Positions 1 through 5,671 of a DNA stretch of 7,942 bases are shown here, in pieces. Position 1 is the first letter of the stretch; each line of letters starts with the position of its first letter. Origin of the DNA: Candidatus Nomurabacteria bacterium RIFCSPLOWO2_12_FULL_46_14 (GTDB taxonomy: Bacteria > Patescibacteriota > Minisyncoccia > Phycocordibacterales > UBA9973). The notes under the pieces are model-generated. The model was not told the DNA's origin. It saw only the letters and a program-made list of their open reading frames with translations, and did no database searches. The position numbers were made by a program, and so were the translations under genes. The stretch spans positions 3,546 to 11,487 of the forward strand of contig MFVV01000014.1 in the NCBI GenBank assembly GCA_001786225.1, read 5' to 3'.

Positions 1-1
1 T

Positions 2-400
2 TTTGCGCGCGGGCAAGAAGTGGCGTTAAAACAAGGCTTAATATTGGTAGATACAAAATATGAATTCGGCTTAACTTCTGACGGGGGATTAATCTTAATT
101 GACGAAATACACACTCCCGATTCTTCTCGCTACTGGCAAGCTAACTCGTATCAAGAAAGAATTAATCAGGGCCTGGAACCTGAAAATTTTGACAAGGAAT
201 TTCTGCGATTGTGGTTTAAGGAAAACTCTGACCCATACAGGGATGAAAAAATGCCAGATGCCCCGGCCGATATGGTAGCGGAACTCTCTCGCCGTTATAT
301 TCAGATATGCGAGCAGATAACAGGCGAACCGTTTGTTCATGATTTTTCTCAGCCGATTATGGAGAGAATTAAAAATAATCTTAGCACCTATGCCCAGTAA
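2..400 (+). CDS. purC: SAICAR synthetase, C-terminal part (5' end outside window)
   Basis: Phosphoribosylaminoimidazole-succinocarboxamide synthase joins aspartate to CAIR using ATP, a cytoplasmic step of de novo purine synthesis. The frame is open from base 2, so the gene begins before the window; the GTG at 20 is internal. The visible part holds the family signature LVDTKYEFG followed by LILIDEIHTPDSSRYW, the ATP and substrate region. The tail (KEFLRLWF, KMPDAPADMV, RRYIQICEQITGEPF) resembles the longer Ade1-like class rather than the short E. coli form, which ends earlier. The stop TAA lies 11 bases inside purB, so the two genes are probably cotranscribed and translationally coupled. The identification is secure; total length and start cannot be seen. 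Confidence 0.95.
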   Translation, partial: FARGQEVALKQGLILVDTKYEFGLTSDGGLILIDEIHTPDSSRYWQANSYQERINQGLEPENFDKEFLRLWFKENSDPYRDEKMPDAPADMVAELSRRYIQICEQITGEPFVHDFSQPIMERIKNNLSTYAQ

Positions 401-1799
401 ATCCGCCAACAATCCGCTCTGCGCCGTCTCGCCCATAGACGGACGCTATAAAAAATACACCGAACCCTTGGTTAAGTATTGGAGCGAGTGCGCCAGTATG
501 AAATACAAAATAATCGCCGAAGGGGAATACTTGATCGCCCTCGCCGAAGAGAAGGGGGTAAATTTGAGAAAATTCTCGGCCAAAGAAAAAAACATTATTC
601 GGAATTTGTATAATTTTCGGGAGCAGGAAGCCGCGATAATCAGCCAAATAGAATTAACCGGTTATAAAAACATTAAAGCCACCAATCATGATTTCAAAGC
701 GATAGAATATTATATAAAAGACAAATTAGGCAGGACCAGTCTGCGGGATGTTTTAGAATACGTGCATTTCGGCCTGACCTCCGAGGACGCAGGCAACATC
801 GCCTACGCTTTAATGCTGGGAGAGAGTTTGAGAAATGTGTATTTGCCGGAAATTAAAATAATAATAAACAAAATAGAAAAACTGGCGAGAGAAAATAAAA
901 ATATCCCGATGCTGGCGCGAACTCACGGCCAACCGGCCTCGCCCACCACTTTGGGCAAGGAATTCCGGATTTACGCCGAAAGATTAAACCGCCAACTGAA
1001 ACAGCTCCAGACTCACAAATTAGCAACCAAATTAAACGGCGCCACCGGCAACTATAATGCTCTCTATGCCGCTTACCCTCGCATGGATTGGCTGAAATTT
1101 TCCCAAAAATTAATATATAGCATCGGCCGGGAGAGGGGAGTCGCACTGGAAGCAAACATTTTCACTACCCAGATAGAGTCGCATGATAGCTATGTTGAGC
1201 TTTTTGATATTATGCGGCGGATTAATTATATCATTATTGACTTCAATCAAGATATGTGGAGATATATTTCCGATGGCTGGCTCCTGCAAAAGCCGAAGAT
1301 AGGGGAGATAGGCTCTTCTACTATGCCACACAAAATCAACCCCTGGTTTTTGGAAAATAGCGAAGGCAATCTCGGAATGGCCAACGCTTTGTTTGAATTT
1401 TTCGCACGCAAGTTACCCATTTCCCGACTACAGAGAGACTTGTCGGATTCCACCGTGCTTCGCAATATCGGCACGGCTTTCGGCCACAGCTTGATAGGTT
1501 TTAAATATCTCAATAATCAGCTGGGCAGAATCGCGGTGAATAAAGAAAAAATGTTAAAGGATTTGAACAGTCATCCCGAGGTAATCACTGAAGCCATCCA
1601 GACCATTCTCCGCCGAGAAGGCGTAGAAATGCCTTATGAAAAACTTAAGGAACTCTCCCGGGGAAGAGAAATAATCCTGGCCGATATTCACCAATTCATA
1701 AACAGCTTAAAAATCAGCGAAAAGGTCAAAAAAGAACTCCTCCGCATCACCCCCACAAACTACACCGGCCTGGCCACCAAACTCGCTAGCCAGAAATAA
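390..1799 (+). CDS. purB: Adenylosuccinate lyase
   Basis: PurB removes fumarate from SAICAR (giving AICAR) and from adenylosuccinate (giving AMP), so it serves both IMP and AMP synthesis. The product is 469 residues, close to the 456 of E. coli, and matches that subtype along its length: AVSPIDGRY near the N-terminus, TNHD at 98-101, TSED at 130-133, THGQP at 178-182 with the likely general acid His179, and the fumarase/aspartase superfamily signature GSSTMPHKINP at 308-318, whose mobile loop carries the catalytic serine (Ser309 or Ser310). ENSEGNLG and LQRDLSDSTVLRN follow as expected. I chose ATG 390 because similarity begins right after it; the frame reaches upstream to an ATG at 333, but those 19 residues resemble nothing in the family. 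It overlaps purC by 11 bases and has no Shine-Dalgarno site, suggesting coupling. Confidence 0.97.
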   Translation: MPSKSANNPLCAVSPIDGRYKKYTEPLVKYWSECASMKYKIIAEGEYLIALAEEKGVNLRKFSAKEKNIIRNLYNFREQEAAIISQIELTGYKNIKATNHDFKAIEYYIKDKLGRTSLRDVLEYVHFGLTSEDAGNIAYALMLGESLRNVYLPEIKIIINKIEKLARENKNIPMLARTHGQPASPTTLGKEFRIYAERLNRQLKQLQTHKLATKLNGATGNYNALYAAYPRMDWLKFSQKLIYSIGRERGVALEANIFTTQIESHDSYVELFDIMRRINYIIIDFNQDMWRYISDGWLLQKPKIGEIGSSTMPHKINPWFLENSEGNLGMANALFEFFARKLPISRLQRDLSDSTVLRNIGTAFGHSLIGFKYLNNQLGRIAVNKEKMLKDLNSHPEVITEAIQTILRREGVEMPYEKLKELSRGREIILADIHQFINSLKISEKVKKELLRITPTNYTGLATKLASQK

Positions 1800-1808
1800 C
1801 ATTGTAAT

Positions 1809-1828
1809 ATTTTATAAAATTATATAAT
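1809..1828 (+). promoter_or_regulatory. AT-rich palindrome and candidate -10 box upstream of the Cys-rich gene
   Basis: ATTTTATAAAAT at 1809-1820 is a perfect 12-bp palindrome, and TATAAT at 1823-1828 is a consensus -10. The -35 is poor: TTGTAA at 1802-1807 leaves only a 15-bp spacer. If used, transcription would begin near 1835 and the leader would consist almost entirely of the two 18-bp palindromes at 1837-1872. There is no GC-rich hairpin after purB, so I see no intrinsic terminator in this gap. In such AT-rich sequence a TATAAT can arise by chance. Confidence 0.35.
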
Positions 1829-1836
1829 AACCAGTT

Positions 1837-1872
1837 ACTTTACTTAACTAAAGTACTTTACTTAACTAAAGT
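1837..1872. repeat. Tandem pair of 18-bp near-palindromes (candidate operator)
   Basis: ACTTTACTTAACTAAAGT occurs at 1837-1854 and again, without a mismatch, at 1855-1872. Each copy has perfect 6-bp inverted arms (ACTTTA / TAAAGT) around CTTAAC, and the junction TAAAGTACTTTA is itself a perfect palindrome. The block ends six bases before the ATG of the Cys-rich gene, so a bound protein would cover the start of transcription. Within it, TTAACT (1844-1849), a 17-bp spacer and TAAAGT (1867-1872) could act as a weak promoter placing TAAAGT exactly six bases before the ATG. A second block with the same arms lies at 7794-7829. I infer an operator bound by two dimers; RNA hairpins are the alternative. 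Confidence 0.65.
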
Positions 1873-1878
1873 AGATAA

Positions 1879-3387
1879 ATGAAAGAAAAAGAAACTAAAA
1901 TTTGTCAAAATTGCAAACAAGACTTCACTATTGAGCCTGATGATTTCGGGTTTTATGAAAAAATCAAAGTCCCGCCACCGACATTTTGCCCGGAGTGCAG
2001 AATGCAAAGACGCATGGCTTGGCGCAATGAGAGAACATTACATAGAAATAAGTGTGCGATGACCGGTAAAAATGTTGTTAGTTGTTTTTCAAAAGATTCT
2101 CCATTTACTGTCTATGAAAGAGATATTTGGTGGAGCGACAAATGGGATCCATTAGAATATGGTCAAGAATACGATTTTTCGAGACCTTTTTTTGAGCAGT
2201 TTAGAAAATTACTTGAAAAAGTTCCACTGCCAAATCTTTTTATCGGCAAATGTGTTAATACTTTCTTTCTTTATGATTGTAAAAATTGCATAAATTGTTT
2301 TGGGTGCACAAATCTTCGCAATAAATCTAATTGTATGTGGAATGAGCAGTTAACTAAAGAAGAATATGATAAAAGGCTGAAAGAATTAGATATAGGCAGT
2401 GTAAAAAACCTAGAAAAAGCCAAACAGAAATTTGAAGCGCTACGCTTAAAAGCATTGAGGAGGTTTGCTAATATTTTAAATTCAAAAGATGTTTCCGGGG
2501 ATAATATTATACATGCCAACAATTGTTATTACTGTTTTGATATCGCAGAAGATATGAAGGATTGCAAGTACATAATGAATTCGGCGACACAGCTGTACAC
2601 GAGTTATGACGGTTATGGAGTCGGAGCCAATACTGAATTATTATATGAAGCTATGGACTCAGGTATTAACGGATCAAGACAACTGTTTGGTCTAACACTC
2701 TGGGAATGCCTTAATGCAGAATATTCGTTTAATTGTCACGGGTGTAATAATATTTTTGGTTGTGTAAATCTACGCAAAAAAGAATATTGTATTTTTAATA
2801 AACAGTATTCAAAAGAAGAGTTTGAAAAATTACGAGTCCGAATTATCGAGCATATGACTAAAATGCCTTATGAGGATAAAAGAGGCAGGCTTTATTTTTA
2901 TGGAGAATATTTTCCCGCGGAAATTTCCCCATTTGGATATAATGAAACAGTGGCACAGGATTACTTTCCTTTATCCAAAGAACAAATTTTAGAAAATGGC
3001 TACAATTGGATTGAACGAGAAAAACCCGAATACAGTGCGACTTGCAAGTCTCAAGATTTACCAGATCATATCAAAGATATTGACGAAACAATTTTAAGAA
3101 AAGTTATAGAATGTAAGCTTTGCAAAAGAGTCTATAAAATTATAGAGGACGAGTATAAATTTTTAAGGAAATTCAATCTCCCAGTTCCACATAATTGTTT
3201 TGAATGTCGTCATCAAGAGCGATTTAAATTGGTAAATTTTCCACGGCTTTATAGTAGAAAGTGTATGTGTACTAAAAAGCACCCGCACCATAATGGAAAG
3301 TGTGAAGTAAAATTCGAAACAAGTTATGCCCCAAACCGCCCGGAAATTGTGTATTGCGAGAAATGCTATCAGCAGGAGGTTTACTAG
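1879..3387 (+). CDS. Large Cys-rich (zinc-ribbon-like) protein of unknown function
   Basis: The 502-residue product has 30 cysteines, mostly in CxxC pairs, no signal peptide and no membrane segment, so it is probably cytoplasmic and metal-binding (zinc more likely than Fe-S; inference). It has an A-B-B'-A' build. Ribbon A (9-62) and A' (412-465) align without a gap, with cysteines 9/12/37/40/59 matching 412/415/440/443/462 and 20 of 54 residues identical. Module B (125-167) and B' (277-319) share FGCxNLRxK and KEE, with cysteines 125/134/137/143/152 matching 277/286/289/295/304. A WWSDKWDPLEYG stretch (84-95) and SPFGYNET (350-357) are further landmarks. I recall such proteins as conserved hypotheticals in Patescibacteria, but know no function. 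Base composition is AT-richer than the cell-wall genes downstream. No Shine-Dalgarno precedes ATG 1879; the paired palindromes sit immediately upstream. Confidence 0.85.
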   Translation: MKEKETKICQNCKQDFTIEPDDFGFYEKIKVPPPTFCPECRMQRRMAWRNERTLHRNKCAMTGKNVVSCFSKDSPFTVYERDIWWSDKWDPLEYGQEYDFSRPFFEQFRKLLEKVPLPNLFIGKCVNTFFLYDCKNCINCFGCTNLRNKSNCMWNEQLTKEEYDKRLKELDIGSVKNLEKAKQKFEALRLKALRRFANILNSKDVSGDNIIHANNCYYCFDIAEDMKDCKYIMNSATQLYTSYDGYGVGANTELLYEAMDSGINGSRQLFGLTLWECLNAEYSFNCHGCNNIFGCVNLRKKEYCIFNKQYSKEEFEKLRVRIIEHMTKMPYEDKRGRLYFYGEYFPAEISPFGYNETVAQDYFPLSKEQILENGYNWIEREKPEYSATCKSQDLPDHIKDIDETILRKVIECKLCKRVYKIIEDEYKFLRKFNLPVPHNCFECRHQERFKLVNFPRLYSRKCMCTKKHPHHNGKCEVKFETSYAPNRPEIVYCEKCYQQEVY

Positions 3388-3399
3388 CCTCTGGCTAGT
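3383..3399 (+). other. Small hairpin across the stop codon of the Cys-rich gene
   Basis: ACTAGCC and GGCTAGT form a 7-bp perfect stem with a TCT loop, and the stop codon TAG (3385-3387) lies in the left arm. Only a short TTT follows, so it is a weak candidate for an intrinsic terminator at best. The same bases create a direct repeat of GTTTACTA (3379-3386 and 3398-3405). The right copy supplies the possible -35 of the next promoter. Confidence 0.4.
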
Positions 3400-3427
3400 T
3401 TACTAATCGTCTAAATCCGGGTAAGAT
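3399..3427 (+). promoter_or_regulatory. Candidate promoter for the membrane protein-mrdA unit, leaderless type
   Basis: TTTACT (3399-3404, 4 of 6 to consensus), a 17-bp spacer and TAAGAT (3422-3427, 4 of 6) end exactly six bases before ATG 3434. Transcription would therefore start at or beside the AUG. The GGAG at 3428-3431 is only two bases from the ATG, too close to serve as a Shine-Dalgarno, and would not be in such a transcript. The same spacing recurs at 5422 and 7871 with better hexamers, which is why I list this weaker one. Confidence 0.45.
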
Positions 3428-3433
3428 GGAGAT

Positions 3434-3709
3434 ATGGCTGGCAGAATAATTTTTTCTTTTTTTCTTTTGATTTCCGTCCTCTTTTGGCCTTTTTGGTTTT
3501 CGGTTCTTCTGGCTCTCGGCGGCATGGCTTATTTTAAAACATACTGGGAAGCGGCGGCGCTTCTTCTGCTCTCGGACTTGCTCTTTGGCGCGAGCGAAGC
3601 CAGATTCGGCTATTTTGTTTTCGTGTCTTTGTCGCTGGCCGTTCTCTGCCTGATGTTCATTGAGGCGCTGAAAAAGAAAATGCGTTTGTCGCCGACAATT
3701 CAAAAATGA
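3434..3709 (+). CDS. Small integral membrane protein, possibly MreD-like
   Basis: This 91-residue, strongly hydrophobic protein has probably three or four membrane helices: about residues 5-33 (long enough for two), 39-52 and 58-79, with a basic end (KKKMR) likely cytoplasmic. No catalytic motif is visible. An in-frame TAA at 3422-3424 lies just upstream and there is no start codon between, so ATG 3434 is the first possible start. Its stop overlaps the mrdA start in an ATGA, showing cotranscription and coupling. In many bacteria mreD sits just before the PBP2 gene in the mreBCD-mrdA cluster, and MreD is a small polytopic protein of about 160 residues. Position and topology suggest a shortened MreD, but sequence similarity alone does not show it, so I give no symbol. 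Confidence 0.8.
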   Translation: MAGRIIFSFFLLISVLFWPFWFSVLLALGGMAYFKTYWEAAALLLLSDLLFGASEARFGYFVFVSLSLAVLCLMFIEALKKKMRLSPTIQK

Positions 3710-5394
3710 TAAAAAGAATCCAGAGAAAAAGAAAAATCAGAAATGCCGACTTCGTGGAGCCGGATGAAATTTTTTTGGATTCCAGGAATATGCCCAACTT
3801 CAATCTCCAGCAGTTTGAGGGCCGAATAGAAAAGCCTATCGGCAAAAACACGATTATTTTCACGGGAATTTTTTTCATTCTTGTTTTGATGATTTTTTCC
3901 GGCCGACTGTTGTATCTCCAGGTAGTGAAGGGCGAGGCGTATCTAGAGAGGAGCGAAGGTAATACTCTAGAAAAACACATTATCTTCGCGGAGCGGGGGA
4001 TAATCTACGACCGCAATAATAAAGAAATTGCCTGGAACCAACAAACTGTGGACACGCCCTTTCCCGCGCGCGCTTATCTTTCGCCGGGCTTTTCCCACTT
4101 GCTGGGTTATATTAGTTATCCGGCGGAAGACAAAAATGGCGTTTTCTGGCAGACCGAATTTAAGGGGTTGGACGGCCTGGAGAAGCAATACAACGATATT
4201 CTCAAAGGCGAAAACGGTGGAAAAATCGCAGAGGTGGACGTCAAAGGCGAAATTCAATCCGAGAATATAATCAACCCGCCACTCGGAGGAGAGGGTCTTT
4301 ACACCACTGTGGATTCCCGCATTCAGGGTGAATTATTTCGGCTGATAGAAAACCTGGCCCGAAGCCAAGCCTACAACGGCGGGGCGGGTATAATAATGGA
4401 CCTCCGGGACGGCGGCATAATTTCCTCGGTTAGCTATCCGGAATACAATGCGGAAATCCTCTCCCGAGGCAAGGAAAAAGAAATCATAGACAATTACCTT
4501 AGCGACAAACGGAAAGTTTTTCTGGACCGCACCATCTCCGGCCTCTACACTCCCGGCTCCATCATTAAACCCTTCCTCGCCTTGGGCGCGCTTGCCGAAA
4601 ACATCATCGACCCGGCTAAAAAAATTCTCTCCACCGGTTCAATTTCCATTCCCAATCCTTACCGGCCTGGAGAAAATTCGGTTTTCAAGGACTGGCGGGT
4701 CAACGGCTGGACGGACATGCGGCAAGCTCTGGCGGTTTCCTCGGACATATATTTTTACACCATCGGCGGCGGCTTTGAAGACCAGAGGGGCTTGGGTATT
4801 GTCAATATAGAAAAATATATCCGACTCTTCGGTATCGGTGAGAAAACCGACGTGGATTTGCCGGACGAGAAGTCCGGCACCATCCCCAATCCGGAATGGA
4901 AGATGAAAAACTTCGCCGGCGACCCCTGGCGCATCGGGGACACTTATAACTCCTCCATCGGCCAATACGGCTGGCAGGTAACTCCGATTCAGATGCTCCG
5001 AGCGATAGCGGCTATCGGCAACGACGGCAGACTACTGGAGCCGCATTTTGTTTTGGACAAAAACGCGCCGGCTACGCTCCAAATTATGAACCTGCTCGAA
5101 AAGGATTTTGCGATAGTGCGCGAGGGTATGCGCCAGGCGGTATCTTACGGCACGGCAATAGCTTTGAATGTGCCTTATGTCGAAGTGGCGGCGAAGACGG
5201 GCACGGCTCAAGTTGGCGTGTCGAAAAATAAAGTTAATTCCTGGGTGGTGGGTTTCTGGCCGGTGGAGAATCCTAAATATGCTTTTACTGTAATGATGGA
5301 GAGCGGACCCTCCTCCGGCGCCACCGGAGCAACCTCGGTCATGCGCGGGCTTTTGGACTGGATGTCACAGAACGCGCCGGAGTACTTAAAATAG
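3706..5394 (+). CDS. mrdA: Penicillin-binding protein 2 (elongation-type peptidoglycan transpeptidase), compact form
   Basis: Class B PBP that cross-links peptidoglycan during elongation, normally with the glycosyltransferase RodA. It has a basic cytoplasmic N-terminus, one membrane anchor (about 49-71), the RGIIYDRN motif (97-104), then the transpeptidase domain with catalytic Ser285 in SIIK (285-288), SSD at 345-347 in the SxN position (an Asp here is usual for PBP2), and KTGTAQ from 497. At 562 residues it is shorter than the 633 of E. coli. The loss is concentrated between RGIIYDRNNKEIAWNQ (97-112) and HLLGYISYP (131-139): about 18 residues where E. coli PBP2 has roughly 80, so much of the periplasmic head is absent. 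The frame is continuous, so this is not a frameshift. I recall similar short forms in Parcubacteria. No rodA follows; the next gene has its own promoter. Confidence 0.93.
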   Translation: MIKRIQRKRKIRNADFVEPDEIFLDSRNMPNFNLQQFEGRIEKPIGKNTIIFTGIFFILVLMIFSGRLLYLQVVKGEAYLERSEGNTLEKHIIFAERGIIYDRNNKEIAWNQQTVDTPFPARAYLSPGFSHLLGYISYPAEDKNGVFWQTEFKGLDGLEKQYNDILKGENGGKIAEVDVKGEIQSENIINPPLGGEGLYTTVDSRIQGELFRLIENLARSQAYNGGAGIIMDLRDGGIISSVSYPEYNAEILSRGKEKEIIDNYLSDKRKVFLDRTISGLYTPGSIIKPFLALGALAENIIDPAKKILSTGSISIPNPYRPGENSVFKDWRVNGWTDMRQALAVSSDIYFYTIGGGFEDQRGLGIVNIEKYIRLFGIGEKTDVDLPDEKSGTIPNPEWKMKNFAGDPWRIGDTYNSSIGQYGWQVTPIQMLRAIAAIGNDGRLLEPHFVLDKNAPATLQIMNLLEKDFAIVREGMRQAVSYGTAIALNVPYVEVAAKTGTAQVGVSKNKVNSWVVGFWPVENPKYAFTVMMESGPSSGATGATSVMRGLLDWMSQNAPEYLK

Positions 5395-5397
5395 AGT

Positions 5398-5427
5398 TTG
5401 CCAATCCTGACCCTTTTGAGATATAAT
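5398..5427 (+). promoter_or_regulatory. Promoter with leaderless start for the gene at 5434
   Basis: TTGCCA (5398-5403, 5 of 6), an 18-bp spacer and a perfect TATAAT (5422-5427) occupy nearly all of the 39-base gap after mrdA. Six bases (AGTAGA) separate the -10 from ATG 5434, so the transcript should begin at or next to the AUG. No Shine-Dalgarno is present. It would drive the small membrane protein, the S41 protease and probably rplI. Confidence 0.7.
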
Positions 5428-5433
5428 AGTAGA

Positions 5434-5667
5434 ATGAGCAGAATAAAAACATTATTCGTTTTGGGCATTTGGATAGCCATCTTACCCTATCTGGGATTTC
5501 CTTCTTCGTGGAAAAATATTCTGATTACTCTCTCCGGCTTGGGGCTGGCGTTCTTGAGCTACCTAATCCGCCGAGAAGAGAGAATCGTCAAAAAGGAGAA
5601 AACTTTTGACAATTTTTCCGAGAACGGCAATTTCAAAGAAGAAACGTCGGCGGAAGAGAAAATATAA
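5434..5667 (+). CDS. Small two-helix membrane protein of unknown function
   Basis: The 77-residue product has two predicted membrane helices (about 6-20 and 27-44) joined by a short GFPSSWKN turn, then RREER and a charged tail of about 30 residues. By the positive-inside rule the tail is cytoplasmic (inference). The frame is open back to a TTG at 5398, but that lies in the -35 of the promoter, so ATG 5434 is the better start and places the gene six bases after TATAAT. It ends four bases before the protease gene and is surely cotranscribed with it. I recognise no family. A partner or membrane-organising role for the protease is possible but only from position. Confidence 0.75.
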   Translation: MSRIKTLFVLGIWIAILPYLGFPSSWKNILITLSGLGLAFLSYLIRREERIVKKEKTFDNFSENGNFKEETSAEEKI

Positions 5668-5671
5668 TATT

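Noticed and set aside
20..22. GTG as the start of the first gene
   Set aside because: The frame is open to the window edge and the upstream codons read like PurC, so this is an internal valine.
333..389. N-terminal extension of PurB from ATG 333
   Set aside because: The 19 extra residues overlap purC coding sequence and do not resemble PurB; similarity begins just after ATG 390.
853..1155. Antisense open frames across purB, mrdA, ctpA and msrB
   Set aside because: They are shadows of well-identified genes, with no start signals or recognisable proteins.
1837..1872. CRISPR-like repeats
   Set aside because: The units abut without spacers, are only 18 bp and palindromic, and no cas gene is present.
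3383..3399. Strong intrinsic terminator after the Cys-rich gene
   Set aside because: The stem is only 7 bp, includes the stop codon and is followed by just three Ts.
3428..3431. GGAG as a Shine-Dalgarno for the gene at 3434
   Set aside because: Only two bases separate it from the ATG, well below workable spacing.
5663..5668. TATAAT just before ctpA as its own promoter
   Set aside because: Transcription would begin inside the start codon region, after the A of ATG 5672, and there is no -35; cotranscription from 5398 explains the gene.
5606..5671. Earlier ATG for the S41 protease
   Set aside because: It adds a Lys/Arg-rich run overlapping the preceding gene in another frame; the membrane anchor fits ATG 5672.
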